NCBI RefSeq assembly: GCF_002836715.1
Contig: NZ_PJAT01000108.1
Coordinates: 1-40,090, forward strand
Source: Psychrobacter sp. 4Dc
GTDB taxonomy: Bacteria > Pseudomonadota > Gammaproteobacteria > Pseudomonadales > Moraxellaceae
DNA: 40,090 nucleotides
Direction of reading: 5' to 3'
The notes beneath the pieces were generated by a model. The model made no database searches, had not been told where the DNA came from, and was given only the letters and a program-made list of their open reading frames with translations. Made by a program: the position numbers and the translations under genes. Shown in pieces: positions 8,435-17,384 of the stretch. Every line of letters begins with the position of its first letter. Position 1 is the first letter of the stretch.

Positions 8435-8501
8435 AGTGAATGCTCTTGAAATTGATGACGTGTTTAGTGAAAGTATGGCAAATAAATGGCTGCGTGCAGC
8501 A

Positions 8502-9329
8502 TTAAACCAGTGGCTTTTGTACGGCTATCATATAATTAACATCGACGTTTTGGGCAAGCCAGTAGCGTTTGGTCAGCGGATTATAATGCAAACCGATAAT
8601 ATCCTGACGAACAAATCCAGTATTGAGTGCCATTTTGTCTAATTCTGCTGGCGTAACAAATTTGGCATAGTCATGGGTGCCGCGATCAAGCAACCGCAGT
8701 ACATACTCTGCACCAACGATGGCAAACAGATAAGACTTAGGATTGCGATTAATCGTTGATAGTACACAGACGCCGCCAGGAGCCAGCAACTCATAACAAG
8801 CTTGCACAATCGAGCTAGGATCTGGCACGTGCTCTAGCATCTCCATACAAGTCACTACATCAAACTGACCAGCATGTGTTTTTGCTAACTCTTCAACAGG
8901 TATATGCTGATAGCGAAGCGTATTCTCTAACTGGCTTTGCTCTGCATGTAACGCAGCAGCTTTTAGGTTTTCTGTACCTAAATCAATTCCTGTCACATCA
9001 GCACCGCGGCGTGCCATAGATTCTGACAATATTCCGCCGCCGCACCCTACGTCGAGTACTTTTTTGCCAGAAAGTCCTTGCTCAGTGGTTTTATTAGCAT
9101 CGTTTTGATAGCCACGTTTGACGTTTTCTTCTATCCAGTTTAAACGTAATGGATTGATCTCGTGTAGCGTTGCAAACGCCCCTGTGTTGCTCCACCACTC
9201 ACTCGCCAAGTTATTAAATTTTTCGACTTCGCTAGGATCCACGTTGATGGTGTTAGACTCTGTACTATTGAAAGCGCTATTATTATTTTGATCATTTGAA
9301 GTTGATGAAGAATTTAAAGCTGAGCTCAT
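8502..9329 (-). CDS. ubiG: Ubiquinone biosynthesis O-methyltransferase UbiG
   Basis: UbiG performs the two SAM-dependent O-methylations of the ubiquinone pathway. The class I methyltransferase signature VLDVGCGGGILSE is followed by GADVTGIDLG, and the family start motif KFNNLASEWW and the segment INPLRLNWIE are present. The open frame extends to a GTG at 9350, but the ATG at 9329 has AAGGA seven bases upstream and gives a 275-residue protein, so it is preferred. The first ~30 residues are Ser/Asn-rich and exceed the E. coli N-terminus. The gene leads the ubiG-mupP-yciK cluster, and its promoter must lie in the 505-base spacer shared with divergent dsbA. Confidence 0.94.
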   Translation of the reverse strand: MSSALNSSSTSNDQNNNSAFNSTESNTINVDPSEVEKFNNLASEWWSNTGAFATLHEINPLRLNWIEENVKRGYQNDANKTTEQGLSGKKVLDVGCGGGILSESMARRGADVTGIDLGTENLKAAALHAEQSQLENTLRYQHIPVEELAKTHAGQFDVVTCMEMLEHVPDPSSIVQACYELLAPGGVCVLSTINRNPKSYLFAIVGAEYVLRLLDRGTHDYAKFVTPAELDKMALNTGFVRQDIIGLHYNPLTKRYWLAQNVDVNYMIAVQKPLV

Positions 9330-9834
9330 GGTATATTCCTTGATTGTCACTATCGTTATTATCGTTTACAGTGCACGATTATGTGCTTAATATTAGCATG
9401 AGAGTAGCAGTTTTGTCGTAAGCACATCGTCAGCGATTGTGAATAGGCTTAAACTTTACCCTGTTTTTTGGGCAGTATCTTGATATAGAAAAGATACGTA
9501 TCCTTGTGACAATATCGCATTCTGATACTTTTGAATCTCTTAAATCCTATATAGAAATAAAGCAGACGTTTGAGAAACAGTAGGTTCAGAAAGTAACAAG
9601 CAATATACCTTAAATAATAGCTAACAGCTTTACAACTATCGGTTAAGAATGCGATTCACAAGTACATACATTTTACGTTATCATAGTCGATACTTTGCTA
9701 TTGTTCGATTATACTCGACACTGTCTGGTTTAGACGCTTTAAAAGCTATATATTTTGAAGTGTCACATGTTTAACAACCATATAGACACCAACCTCTTAA
9801 CCCATTCTAAGTCTCCACACCTCAAGGATAAAGT
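9330..9834. other. ubiG-dsbA divergent spacer
   Basis: About 500 AT-rich bases separate the two divergent genes. I see no gene, no strong hairpin and no recognised operator beyond a short near-palindrome (AAGATACGTATCCTT) at about 9490. Promoters for both genes are expected here but cannot be placed with confidence. Confidence 0.45.
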
Positions 9835-10455
9835 ATGAAACGTGTCATCACACTGACTGGTCTAGCCATGGCCATTGGACTTGCCTCTATGGGCGCACAA
9901 GCTGCAGATTATGTCGCTGGAAAAGATTACCGTGTGCTAGACAACCCAGAAAAAATCAGCGGTGATGCTATCATTGTTCGTGAGTTCTTTTGGTATGGTT
10001 GCCCACATTGTAATGCGCTTAACCCGCACATGGAAAAATGGGCAAAAACCAAAGACAAAGATGTCGTATTCTTCAAAACACCAGCGGCACTTAACCCTGT
10101 TTGGGAAGCCAATGCACGCGGTTTTTATGCGGCTCAGCTTTTAGGGTTCGAAGACAAAACTCATTCTGCATTATTTGATGCTATCCACAAAGATGGTAAA
10201 AAACTGTTTGATCAATCATCATTGAGCAAATGGTACGCGTCAAAAGGCGTTGATGAAAAGAAATTTAACAGCCTATATAACTCATTCGCTGTTGGTACAA
10301 AAATTGGTCGCTCACAAGAAGGCGCTAAACGTTATCAGCTTTCTGGCGTACCAGCTGTGGTGGTGCAAGGCAAATATGTAGTCACTGGTGAGAGTGCTAA
10401 AGTACCTAAAGTCGTCGACTACTTGGTCGACAAAGCCCGTGCTGAAAAGAAATAA
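9835..10455 (+). CDS. dsbA: Periplasmic thiol:disulfide oxidoreductase DsbA
   Basis: DsbA introduces disulfide bonds into exported proteins. A signal peptide ends at about residue 23 (GAQA before ADY). The thioredoxin-fold active site is CPHC at residues 56-59, in FFWYGCPHCNAL, and the cis-proline loop is SGVPAVVV. The length of 206 residues is normal for the mature family plus signal. AAGGA stands about seven bases before the ATG. It is a single gene with a terminator directly downstream. The usual re-oxidising partner DsbB is not in this window. Confidence 0.95.
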   Translation: MKRVITLTGLAMAIGLASMGAQAADYVAGKDYRVLDNPEKISGDAIIVREFFWYGCPHCNALNPHMEKWAKTKDKDVVFFKTPAALNPVWEANARGFYAAQLLGFEDKTHSALFDAIHKDGKKLFDQSSLSKWYASKGVDEKKFNSLYNSFAVGTKIGRSQEGAKRYQLSGVPAVVVQGKYVVTGESAKVPKVVDYLVDKARAEKK

Positions 10456-10515
10456 TTCGAGTAATAAGCACTTGAATAACTCACATGACGTACAGCATAT
10501 CTGTATGTCGTGCAT

Positions 10516-10548
10516 AAAAAAGCCAATCATAAACTGATTGGCTTTTTT
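10516..10548. terminator. Bidirectional Rho-independent terminator
   Basis: A perfect 9-bp stem AGCCAATCA/TGATTGGCT with a 5-base loop is flanked by A-run and T-run, so it reads as a terminator on both strands. It can serve dsbA on the plus strand and darP on the minus strand. Confidence 0.9.
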
Positions 10549-10576
10549 GCATCTTAACATTTTAGCTATTCATTTT

Positions 10577-10621
10577 CTAACTACTAACCTGTCAACTAAT
10601 AATCTTTCAATTAATAACCTT
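10577..10621. repeat. Degenerate 15-bp tandem repeat
   Basis: Three consecutive 15-base units resemble CAACTAATAACCTT-type sequence; the second and third agree at about 13 of 15 positions and the first is more divergent. The repeat is non-coding and lies just beyond the darP stop. Confidence 0.5.
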
Positions 10622-10638
10622 CTAGCTTGGTGTAGGTA

Positions 10639-11151
10639 TTATTTTTTCAGCTGCGACAAAATAGCCACTTCACGAATATAACTCGCTAAATCTGCTTTAG
10701 ATTCTGCCAGCAACTCATCGTCTTGCATATGTTTGGCATATTCTATCCACAACAGCAACTGATACATACTGTGGTGCTCAGAAGCTTTATATTGCTTCAC
10801 AAACTGCTTGAGCGTACCTTCATCATTGATATTTAGACGCTCGTACCAGCTCTCTATTTTTGAGACTTGCTCTTTAGGAAAGAAGGCATCAAATAACGCC
10901 TTTATCAGCTCATGGCGATTCTCTTCAATCATCAGCTTGCCAACACGTTTGGTCTGACGATTGCGGGCATTGGCACTGGTAATATCAGCAAGTGCCATTA
11001 GCTCCGCCATAAAATAATCACTGGCAGGTAAGGCTTTTAGCTGTTTTTTCGATAAGCTAGCAAGCGGTATAGATAACTGCTGTAAGCGCTCATGGGCTTT
11101 TTTGAGTTCTGTGCGCGAGACGCGCATATCCTGTTCTTTCCAGTCAATCAT
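10639..11151 (-). CDS. darP: Ribosome-associated protein DarP (YjgA, DUF615)
   Basis: DarP binds a late large-subunit ribosome precursor and supports 50S assembly. The 170-residue protein shows the DUF615 pattern: the start SRTELKKAHERLQQL, the block LPASDYFMAELMALADI, the arginine-rich TSANARNRQTKRVGKLM, and the helical C-terminal half with WYERL and a segment starting LLLWIEYAKH. GGAAAG five bases before the ATG at 11151 supports that start. It is the last gene of the panBC-rapZ run, 49 bases after rapZ. Confidence 0.87.
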   Translation of the reverse strand: MIDWKEQDMRVSRTELKKAHERLQQLSIPLASLSKKQLKALPASDYFMAELMALADITSANARNRQTKRVGKLMIEENRHELIKALFDAFFPKEQVSKIESWYERLNINDEGTLKQFVKQYKASEHHSMYQLLLWIEYAKHMQDDELLAESKADLASYIREVAILSQLKK

Positions 11152-11200
11152 AAAAGCTTTCCAAAATAATAATTAATAAATTAAATAGTGTCTGATATCA

Positions 11201-12166
11201 TTACCAACGACTTTTTTCGCGGTGTTTTGCCAATACCTTCACGCCTTTAGGCATGGCCTCAGCAAGGCGGCGTTGTAGATGATCAGTGATAAAAACAGAG
11301 CGATGTTTGCCGCCCGTACAGCCTATGGCAACCGTGACCGTATGACGATTATTGTGCAAAAACTCTGGTAGCCAACGGGTCAAAAACTTATCAATATCAC
11401 CCATCATTTCTGCTACTTCTGGATAATCTGAGAAGAATGCGCCTACCTCAGTATCCAGACCTGTCGAGTCACGTAACTCAGGGTTCCAATGCGGATTCGG
11501 TAAAATTCTAACATCGAATACAAAGTCAGCATCGATAGGGCTACCGTATTTAAAACCAAAAGACAGTAGATTGATGACAATCTGATTGTCCATGCCTATG
11601 TGTTCACGCAAACTGTCTTTTAACTGATGGATATTTAGGCTACTGGTATCAATCCTAATATCAGCATGACCAGCAATTGGCTCTAATAGCTCAACTTCTT
11701 TTTTGATAGCAGCGGGTAAATTAAAGGCAATATGCTTAGCGTTATCACTATCGATATCTTGTGACATTAGCGGATGTACGCGTCGCGTCGCATTGAAACG
11801 AGCTATCAGCGTACTCTCTTGTGCAGTCACATATAAAATCTGTACCGCATGAGACCCGTAAGTCTCCTTGAGAGAAGCATACGTTACTGCAAAGTTAGAT
11901 AAATCAGCACGTGGCGTTCGAATATCGACACCCAGCGCAATACGATGAATGCCGCTTTCATTAACCAGTTTATGAGCAGCATTAGGTAACAAAGACAGCG
12001 GTAGATTATCAATAGAGTAATAGCCTAGATCTTCTAAGATATTCAATACTGAGGTTTTACCAGAGCCTGAACGCCCTGAGACCACCAATATACTGAGCTT
12101 ATTCGTAGACGTCTGATCCGCTATCGTTGCTGCTGCATTACTATTTTGATCCTGACTTACACCCAT
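11201..12166 (-). CDS. rapZ: RNase adapter / nucleotide-binding protein RapZ
   Basis: RapZ binds nucleotides and, in enterobacteria, presents the small RNA GlmZ to RNase E to control glucosamine-6-phosphate synthase. The 321-residue protein has Walker A GRSGSGKTS at about 31-39, DLGYYSIDNLP just after it, and the C-terminal signatures FDVRILPNPHW and GCTGGKHRSV with a final HREK. About 20 polar residues precede the conserved core. The gene stands between panC and darP rather than in the rpoN-ptsN cluster of enterobacteria. Whether it controls a GlmZ-like RNA here is unknown. Confidence 0.94.
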   Translation of the reverse strand: MGVSQDQNSNAAATIADQTSTNKLSILVVSGRSGSGKTSVLNILEDLGYYSIDNLPLSLLPNAAHKLVNESGIHRIALGVDIRTPRADLSNFAVTYASLKETYGSHAVQILYVTAQESTLIARFNATRRVHPLMSQDIDSDNAKHIAFNLPAAIKKEVELLEPIAGHADIRIDTSSLNIHQLKDSLREHIGMDNQIVINLLSFGFKYGSPIDADFVFDVRILPNPHWNPELRDSTGLDTEVGAFFSDYPEVAEMMGDIDKFLTRWLPEFLHNNRHTVTVAIGCTGGKHRSVFITDHLQRRLAEAMPKGVKVLAKHREKSRW

Positions 12167-12217
12167 GATCTACTCATCCAAGTCTATTGTAACTAGTCTA
12201 CTGCTATGTCATAAAAG

Positions 12218-13120
12218 CTAATTTACCACTACCAACTGATTGTCTAACAAGCGCGCTTTTCCTAGCCATGCTGCGACTAAAATAACGATGTTTTTGTTTT
12301 CTATATTAAAGGTTGTAGAGTCACTTACGACAGAACCTAACTCCTCAGTCTTTATTTCTAGATAATCAATAATAAAACCTGCGTCACTGATACGTGTCCG
12401 CGTCTCTACTAATAGCTTATCAAATACTTGCTGACTAAGAGCCGTACTTTTCAAACTCTGCGCTAATTCTTGCAATGCTTGATGTAATACAGGGGCAGCT
12501 TGACGCTCATTTGCACTTAAGTATTGATTGCGCGATGATAGCGCTAAGCCATCATCAGCACGAACAATAGGCGCACCAATGATATTAATAGGATAACTCA
12601 AGTCACGTACCAACTGCTTAATGATAGCAAGCTGCTGATAGTCTTTTTGTCCAAATACTGCCACATCTGGTTGTACGATATTGAATAATTTAGCGACAAC
12701 AATACCAACACCATCAAAGTGTCCAGGACGTGATTGACCACATAACTGATTGGCAACAACCCCTGCCAACACAGCAGTAGGTGGTGGTAATACTGGATAC
12801 ATTGCATCAATGCTAGGTGCAAACACATAATCTGCATTCACTGTCGCAAGCTTAGCCACATCTGCATCTAGCGTACGCGGATAGCTGTCAAAATCTTCCC
12901 CAACGCCAAACTGAGTAGGGTTAACAAAGATACTGACCACCACTACATCTGCATGCTGCTTGGCAATTCTTACCAGCTCAAAATGACCGTCATGCAGATT
13001 ACCCATCGTTGGTACTAGCGCAATGCGCTGCTGACGGCCTTGTTTGTCACGTTGCTGGCCACGATAAGGCTGAAGCGCTTCACGTAATGACGAGATATCA
13101 TGATAAATAATTGGAGACAT
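12218..13120 (-). CDS. panC: Pantoate-beta-alanine ligase PanC
   Basis: PanC joins pantoate and beta-alanine with ATP to make pantothenate. The HIGH-like motif PTMGNLHDGH lies at about residues 37-46, followed by SIFVNPTQFG, the block RPGHFDGVGIVVAKLFNIV, FGQKDYQQL and the KMSKS-like LSSRN. The frame is open to a TTG at 13141, but the ATG at 13120 fits the family start and has AGAAGAAAAG upstream, giving 300 residues. It follows panB by 66 bases in one operon with the previous step of the same pathway. Confidence 0.95.
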   Translation of the reverse strand: MSPIIYHDISSLREALQPYRGQQRDKQGRQQRIALVPTMGNLHDGHFELVRIAKQHADVVVVSIFVNPTQFGVGEDFDSYPRTLDADVAKLATVNADYVFAPSIDAMYPVLPPPTAVLAGVVANQLCGQSRPGHFDGVGIVVAKLFNIVQPDVAVFGQKDYQQLAIIKQLVRDLSYPINIIGAPIVRADDGLALSSRNQYLSANERQAAPVLHQALQELAQSLKSTALSQQVFDKLLVETRTRISDAGFIIDYLEIKTEELGSVVSDSTTFNIENKNIVILVAAWLGKARLLDNQLVVVN

Positions 13121-13186
13121 GATTACTTTTCTTCTATTCAAACGTTCTGTTGTTCAATAGCTTAAATAACTTTGATAACTTCAAAA

Positions 13187-13987
13187 TCAGCTAAATTGGT
13201 GCTGCTCAGTCGGGAAGCTACCTTCGCGTACTGACTGCTGATAGAGCGCAAAAGCACCTTCGATACTGTGAGCGCTATTACGCTCATCTGTTAAAAAATC
13301 ATGGATAAAACGTGGGACTCGGCCATGCGCCATACCTAGCATATCGTGCATAACCAATACCTGACCATCAGTATCGGCTCCAGCACCAATACCGATAACT
13401 GGCACGGCAACGGCTTCAGTAACGGCTTTTGCAAGCGCGGCTGGAACACATTCTAGTACTAGTAATGCAGCGCCAGCGGCTACAACTGCTTTGGCATCAG
13501 CAAGCAGTTTATCAGCCGCTTCATCACCGCGACCTTGAATTTTATAGCCACCAAACACGTTGACTGATTGCGGAGTCAAACCAAGATGCACACAAGTTGG
13601 TGTACCTGCTTGCGCCAAGGTCGTTACCAATTCACACAGCTCGCTACCACCTTCGATTTTTACGACATGCGCCCCTGCTTGCATTAGTGTGCGGCTATTA
13701 GCAACGGCTTCTGGTAGTGTCACATAACTCATAAACGGTAGGTCAGCCAATATCAGCGCGTGTTTGTTACTACGGGCAATATTGGCGGTGTGATAAGCCA
13801 TATCATTGACTGTCACAGGTAGTGTCGAGTCATGGCCTTGTACAACCATGCCCAAGCTATCCCCAATTAAAATCGTATCAATTTCGGCTTTTTCCATCAT
13901 TCGTGCAAACATCGAGTCATAACAGGTCAAGCAAGTGAACTTGGTACCTTCTTTTTTAAACTTATTTAGAGTAGATAATGTTGTCAT
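13187..13987 (-). CDS. panB: 3-methyl-2-oxobutanoate hydroxymethyltransferase PanB
   Basis: PanB makes ketopantoate from alpha-ketoisovalerate with methylene-tetrahydrofolate. The 266-residue protein has the typical start FKKEGTKFTCLTCYD, the metal and substrate motif ILIGDSLGMVVQGHDSTLPV, the segment LPFMSYVT, VKIEGG, and the late GIGAG with QVLVMHDMLG. GAGGG lies just upstream of the ATG. It sits between folK and panC; folK belongs to folate synthesis, so the order links the folate cofactor with its user, as in several gamma-proteobacteria. Confidence 0.96.
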   Translation of the reverse strand: MTTLSTLNKFKKEGTKFTCLTCYDSMFARMMEKAEIDTILIGDSLGMVVQGHDSTLPVTVNDMAYHTANIARSNKHALILADLPFMSYVTLPEAVANSRTLMQAGAHVVKIEGGSELCELVTTLAQAGTPTCVHLGLTPQSVNVFGGYKIQGRGDEAADKLLADAKAVVAAGAALLVLECVPAALAKAVTEAVAVPVIGIGAGADTDGQVLVMHDMLGMAHGRVPRFIHDFLTDERNSAHSIEGAFALYQQSVREGSFPTEQHQFS

Positions 13988-14106
13988 ATGACCCTCAATT
14001 AATCTGCAATGCCTTTGATTATCGATATTGCTACTATCAGAGCTATGATCGAGAAGTCTTAGACCAATACCCCAATCACCTGTTACTTAGCATTAGTTAT
14101 TTATAA

Positions 14107-14628
14107 TCAATCGCTTGATAGTAATGTTAAACCTGTCCAATCGCGACTTTGTGAATAGTCACTTATCGACTTACCGGCGATGGTTAAGTGTGGTGACATC
14201 TCTCGCAGTGGTATTAAGACAAAATTGCGCTCACTTAAACCAGCGTGCGGTATTGTCAGTATTGGATCAATAATCTGTTTCTCACCGTATAGCAAAATAT
14301 CAACATCTAGACTACGTTCGCCCCAACGGCGCAAACGTGCTCGCTTGGCCATGCTCTCTAACTGTTGACAAAAAGCAAGCAGCTCATAAGGGTCAAACGT
14401 TGTCTCAAAACCAGCCACTGCATTGACAAAATCTGGCTGGTCTTGTGGACCCATCGGTGCTGAAGCGTAAAAAGAAGATACACTTACTTCACGTACCTGC
14501 TCATGTGCTCGCATTACTACAAGCGCATGCTGCAAATGATCGGTAGGCGAACCCAGCTCATTAGCGAGGTTGCTACCCAAGCCCACATAACAGGTAACCC
14601 AGTTACTATTATCTGTACTGTTATCCAT
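14107..14628 (-). CDS. folK: 6-hydroxymethyl-7,8-dihydropterin pyrophosphokinase FolK
   Basis: FolK transfers pyrophosphate from ATP to hydroxymethyl-dihydropterin in folate synthesis. Key features are YVGLGSNL at the start, the SAPMGPQDQPDFVNAV substrate loop, RWGERSLDVDILLYG at about 101-115, and the C-terminal IPHAGLSERNFVLIPL. The start is either the ATG at 14628, one base after the pcnB stop, or a GTG at 14637 that overlaps pcnB; the ATG is preferred. The tight junction implies translational coupling to pcnB, the classical pcnB-folK pair. Confidence 0.94.
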   Translation of the reverse strand: MDNSTDNSNWVTCYVGLGSNLANELGSPTDHLQHALVVMRAHEQVREVSVSSFYASAPMGPQDQPDFVNAVAGFETTFDPYELLAFCQQLESMAKRARLRRWGERSLDVDILLYGEKQIIDPILTIPHAGLSERNFVLIPLREMSPHLTIAGKSISDYSQSRDWTGLTLLSSD

Positions 14629-14629
14629 A

Positions 14630-16843
14630 TTATGCACTTTCAGTACTAGGCTGACGGCGGCGGCGCTTCGATGGTACAGGGCCTTTGTTATCAGTTGCTT
14701 TTATAACAGGCATCTGATCATTCGTATCTTGCTTCGCTTTAGCAGCCTTTGCAGTAGTTGCTTTTACCGATTTCTTGGCTCTAGCAGGTGCAGCGGTTTT
14801 TGTCGCGTCTTTGCTATCTACTTCCTTTACAACTTTAGTATCGCTTTTATCAATCGATTCAACTGCAAGCTTAGGCGCTTTTTTCGCATACTTCGCTGCT
14901 GGCTGCGCTTTGTCATTACTGCCCTTCGCATCGCTATTGCCTTGTACTTCGATATTGCTCGCACTATCCACAGTAGGTTGACGACGGCGGCGCTTATGTG
15001 GGATCGGCTCGTTATTCATACTAACTAACGCAGGTGATCTTGCGATCGAGCGAGCTGGTCTAGCCTGACTAGCTGATGCCTGAGCTTCTGGTTGGTTAGT
15101 ATTAGACGGCTGAACGTTATTTGAGCGTTCAGACTTAACCGCTTGCTTTGGTGCATCTTGATTGGTTGATGCTTGCTTTCGTACAGGTGCTTTGCTGCGC
15201 TTCGATGTATCATCAGCTGACAGTTGCTTCTGCAATGGTGGCACTACGTTCTCGTGCTCGATAACAAATAATGGCTTAGGCTTCACCTGTTGACTTGCCG
15301 ACTGCTTGTTACTAGCAAGAGACAACTGCTGTAGCTGAGCAAGCTCGTTATTATCTTGCTCTACTTGCTGCACGTTATGTCTGCTACTGTCGTTGCGGCC
15401 AGCTTTAGGTTGGCTGGCAGCGCGGCGGCGGCGAGCTGGAATATTTGACGAATCATTTACCATTGTTTGATCACTTCGACCTTTTTCAGCACGGTCATCG
15501 GCTTTATTTTGCTTTGTACTGTTCTGATTAGGTGTTACGTTATCAGTAGTCTGTGTTTTTGATTCTTGACGATTACGTCCGCGCCCACGTTGCCCTTTTT
15601 TATAAGCACCTCGGCGAATATTTTCGTCAAATTCATCAATCGCTTGCTGCTGCTCTTGTTCAGACAAGGTTTGATACGTCTGCCACCAGTCACCCATATC
15701 GTTGGTTGACTCTGATAGCGGATGCTCAGCATCGCCACATTGCTCACGCAATAACAAAAAGTCAAAGCCAGCACGGAAACGCGGATGCTCAGATAGCTGA
15801 ACGATTTGTTTGCTACGCGGAGCTGCAAGTTTTGGCTGCAATATCCAGATATCACGGATAAATTGCTCAGCAAATTTCGGAATAGCGGTTTTGATACGCT
15901 GACGGTCGATGACTTTGCCAGCCGCATGCATTTGCGCTTCGGCAAACGGCATATTACGTTTCTTAGCTTTTGCTAATTGATGTAGGTAATTTTCCCACAG
16001 TAAGGCAGCATAGAAGAACGCAGGGTTGATACTCTTGCCCGCTGCAATACGCTTATCGGTATTGATAGCTACCTGATTGACTAAAGCACTTGGCTCAGAC
16101 GGTGGATAGATAATGAGACTATCAATCGCACCTGATTCAAACAATAATGGCAACAGGGGTACTAGATAGCCACCAGTAAACATCTTTTGCGTTTCATCAT
16201 AGAGACGATGCGGCGATATTTGCTCAAGCAGCGCCCAGTTCCCGTCATTGAACTGCTCGGACAACGCTTCATCAAATTCAAAACCTAACTTGGCTTTGAA
16301 ACGTAAGGCACGGAGCAAGCGCACAGGATCTTCTTCGATACGTACTGGCGCATTGCCCAATAGACGAATGATTCTGTTATCAATATCATCAAGCGCGCCG
16401 CAGAAATCATGAACGATGCCTTTGAGCGGTTGATAATAAAGCGCATTAATAGAGAAATCGCGACGGGAGAAATCTTGTTGGATATCGCCCCAAACATTGT
16501 CGCGCAAAATCATACCATCTTGATTGGTATTAGCATCACTGGTTGGTGGACCACGGAAAGTAGCAACTTCAATCAACTCGCGACCTGAATACACATGCGC
16601 TAACTGGAAGCGGCGACCGATAATGCGGCAGCGCTTACCAAAGACATCTTTAATCTCATGCGGCTTGGCATCGGTGACGGCATCAAAGTCTTTTGGGCGC
16701 AGACCTAATAAAGTATCGCGCACACCACCACCGACGATATACGCATCAAACCCGGCACGGGTCAATGTGGCAATCACTTCAGTAATGGAATTGGGTAATT
16801 CAGATTTGTTCAGTTCTAACTGCTTGGCGGCACGCTCGGCCAT
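14630..16843 (-). CDS. pcnB: Poly(A) polymerase PcnB with long basic C-terminal extension
   Basis: PcnB adds poly(A) tails to RNA 3' ends and so promotes decay. The nucleotidyltransferase core has GGGVRD at 38-43, catalytic Asp residues in KDFDAVTDA (52 and 54), RRDFSINAL near 128, and the RNA-binding block EDPVRLLRALRFKAKLGF. The core ends near residue 414; the protein goes on to 737, far beyond the ~465 residues of E. coli PcnB. The extension is rich in Ser, Lys, Gln and Asn and contains three related arginine clusters: PARRRRAA near 468, PHKRRRRQP near 613 and PSKRRRRQP close to the end. GAGGAG seven bases before the ATG supports the start. The core call is secure; RNA or partner binding by the tail is inference. 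Confidence 0.94.
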   Translation of the reverse strand: MAERAAKQLELNKSELPNSITEVIATLTRAGFDAYIVGGGVRDTLLGLRPKDFDAVTDAKPHEIKDVFGKRCRIIGRRFQLAHVYSGRELIEVATFRGPPTSDANTNQDGMILRDNVWGDIQQDFSRRDFSINALYYQPLKGIVHDFCGALDDIDNRIIRLLGNAPVRIEEDPVRLLRALRFKAKLGFEFDEALSEQFNDGNWALLEQISPHRLYDETQKMFTGGYLVPLLPLLFESGAIDSLIIYPPSEPSALVNQVAINTDKRIAAGKSINPAFFYAALLWENYLHQLAKAKKRNMPFAEAQMHAAGKVIDRQRIKTAIPKFAEQFIRDIWILQPKLAAPRSKQIVQLSEHPRFRAGFDFLLLREQCGDAEHPLSESTNDMGDWWQTYQTLSEQEQQQAIDEFDENIRRGAYKKGQRGRGRNRQESKTQTTDNVTPNQNSTKQNKADDRAEKGRSDQTMVNDSSNIPARRRRAASQPKAGRNDSSRHNVQQVEQDNNELAQLQQLSLASNKQSASQQVKPKPLFVIEHENVVPPLQKQLSADDTSKRSKAPVRKQASTNQDAPKQAVKSERSNNVQPSNTNQPEAQASASQARPARSIARSPALVSMNNEPIPHKRRRRQPTVDSASNIEVQGNSDAKGSNDKAQPAAKYAKKAPKLAVESIDKSDTKVVKEVDSKDATKTAAPARAKKSVKATTAKAAKAKQDTNDQMPVIKATDNKGPVPSKRRRRQPSTESA

Positions 16844-17009
16844 GCATCTACTCCTCGCCGGTATTCTTTAACTACCCCTGAATAACACAGCGTTTATCAG
16901 GCGGATGTACCCGCTAGTTTAACAAATTTTGGACCTACTGGGGGTGTTATGACATTTACTTACATGCTATTTTGTCAATATTGGGGTTAATTAATGCAAA
17001 ACACCGTTA

Positions 17010-17384
17010 TTAATCGCGCACACTTAAACGTCTTTGGTTTTTCTCGACTGTTTTTGCACCGATACCTTTCACCTTTGCTAACTCGCCCACTGTCTTAAAA
17101 TCGCCAAACATGTCACGATATAAAATTATCGCCTGCGCTTTACTGCTGCCGATACCATCTAACGAAACCAGCTCACCTTCATTGGCTCGATTGATATTGA
17201 TGACTTTCTGCTCACGCGCTTGTGTAACAGCTTTTTCTTTTGCGATTAAATACTCATAAGCACGCTGAGGGTCGTCAAAACAAGGATCTGCGTTGGCGTT
17301 ATTGAGTGCGACTACAGATAATAGGAGACTAAAAGCGGTGGTCGTCAGTAAACTGGCAAATGAAAATTTACAATGAGCGTTCAT
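17010..17384 (-). CDS. ComEA-like helix-hairpin-helix DNA-binding protein
   Basis: A small exported protein of 124 residues starting at the ATG at 17384. It has a hydrophobic signal segment (about 8-30, ending near ANA), then a short charged helix, then a ComEA-type double helix-hairpin-helix from about 60: ININRANEGELVSLDGIG and a second hairpin with ELAKVKGIGAKTVEKNQ. ComEA proteins bind incoming DNA in the periplasm during natural transformation. The start codon lies inside the end of mazG (17-base overlap), so translation is probably coupled. The frame also extends to a GTG at 17411, but only the ATG gives a sensible signal peptide. No other competence gene is near, so a competence role is plausible but not shown. 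Confidence 0.82.
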   Translation of the reverse strand: MNAHCKFSFASLLTTTAFSLLLSVVALNNANADPCFDDPQRAYEYLIAKEKAVTQAREQKVININRANEGELVSLDGIGSSKAQAIILYRDMFGDFKTVGELAKVKGIGAKTVEKNQRRLSVRD

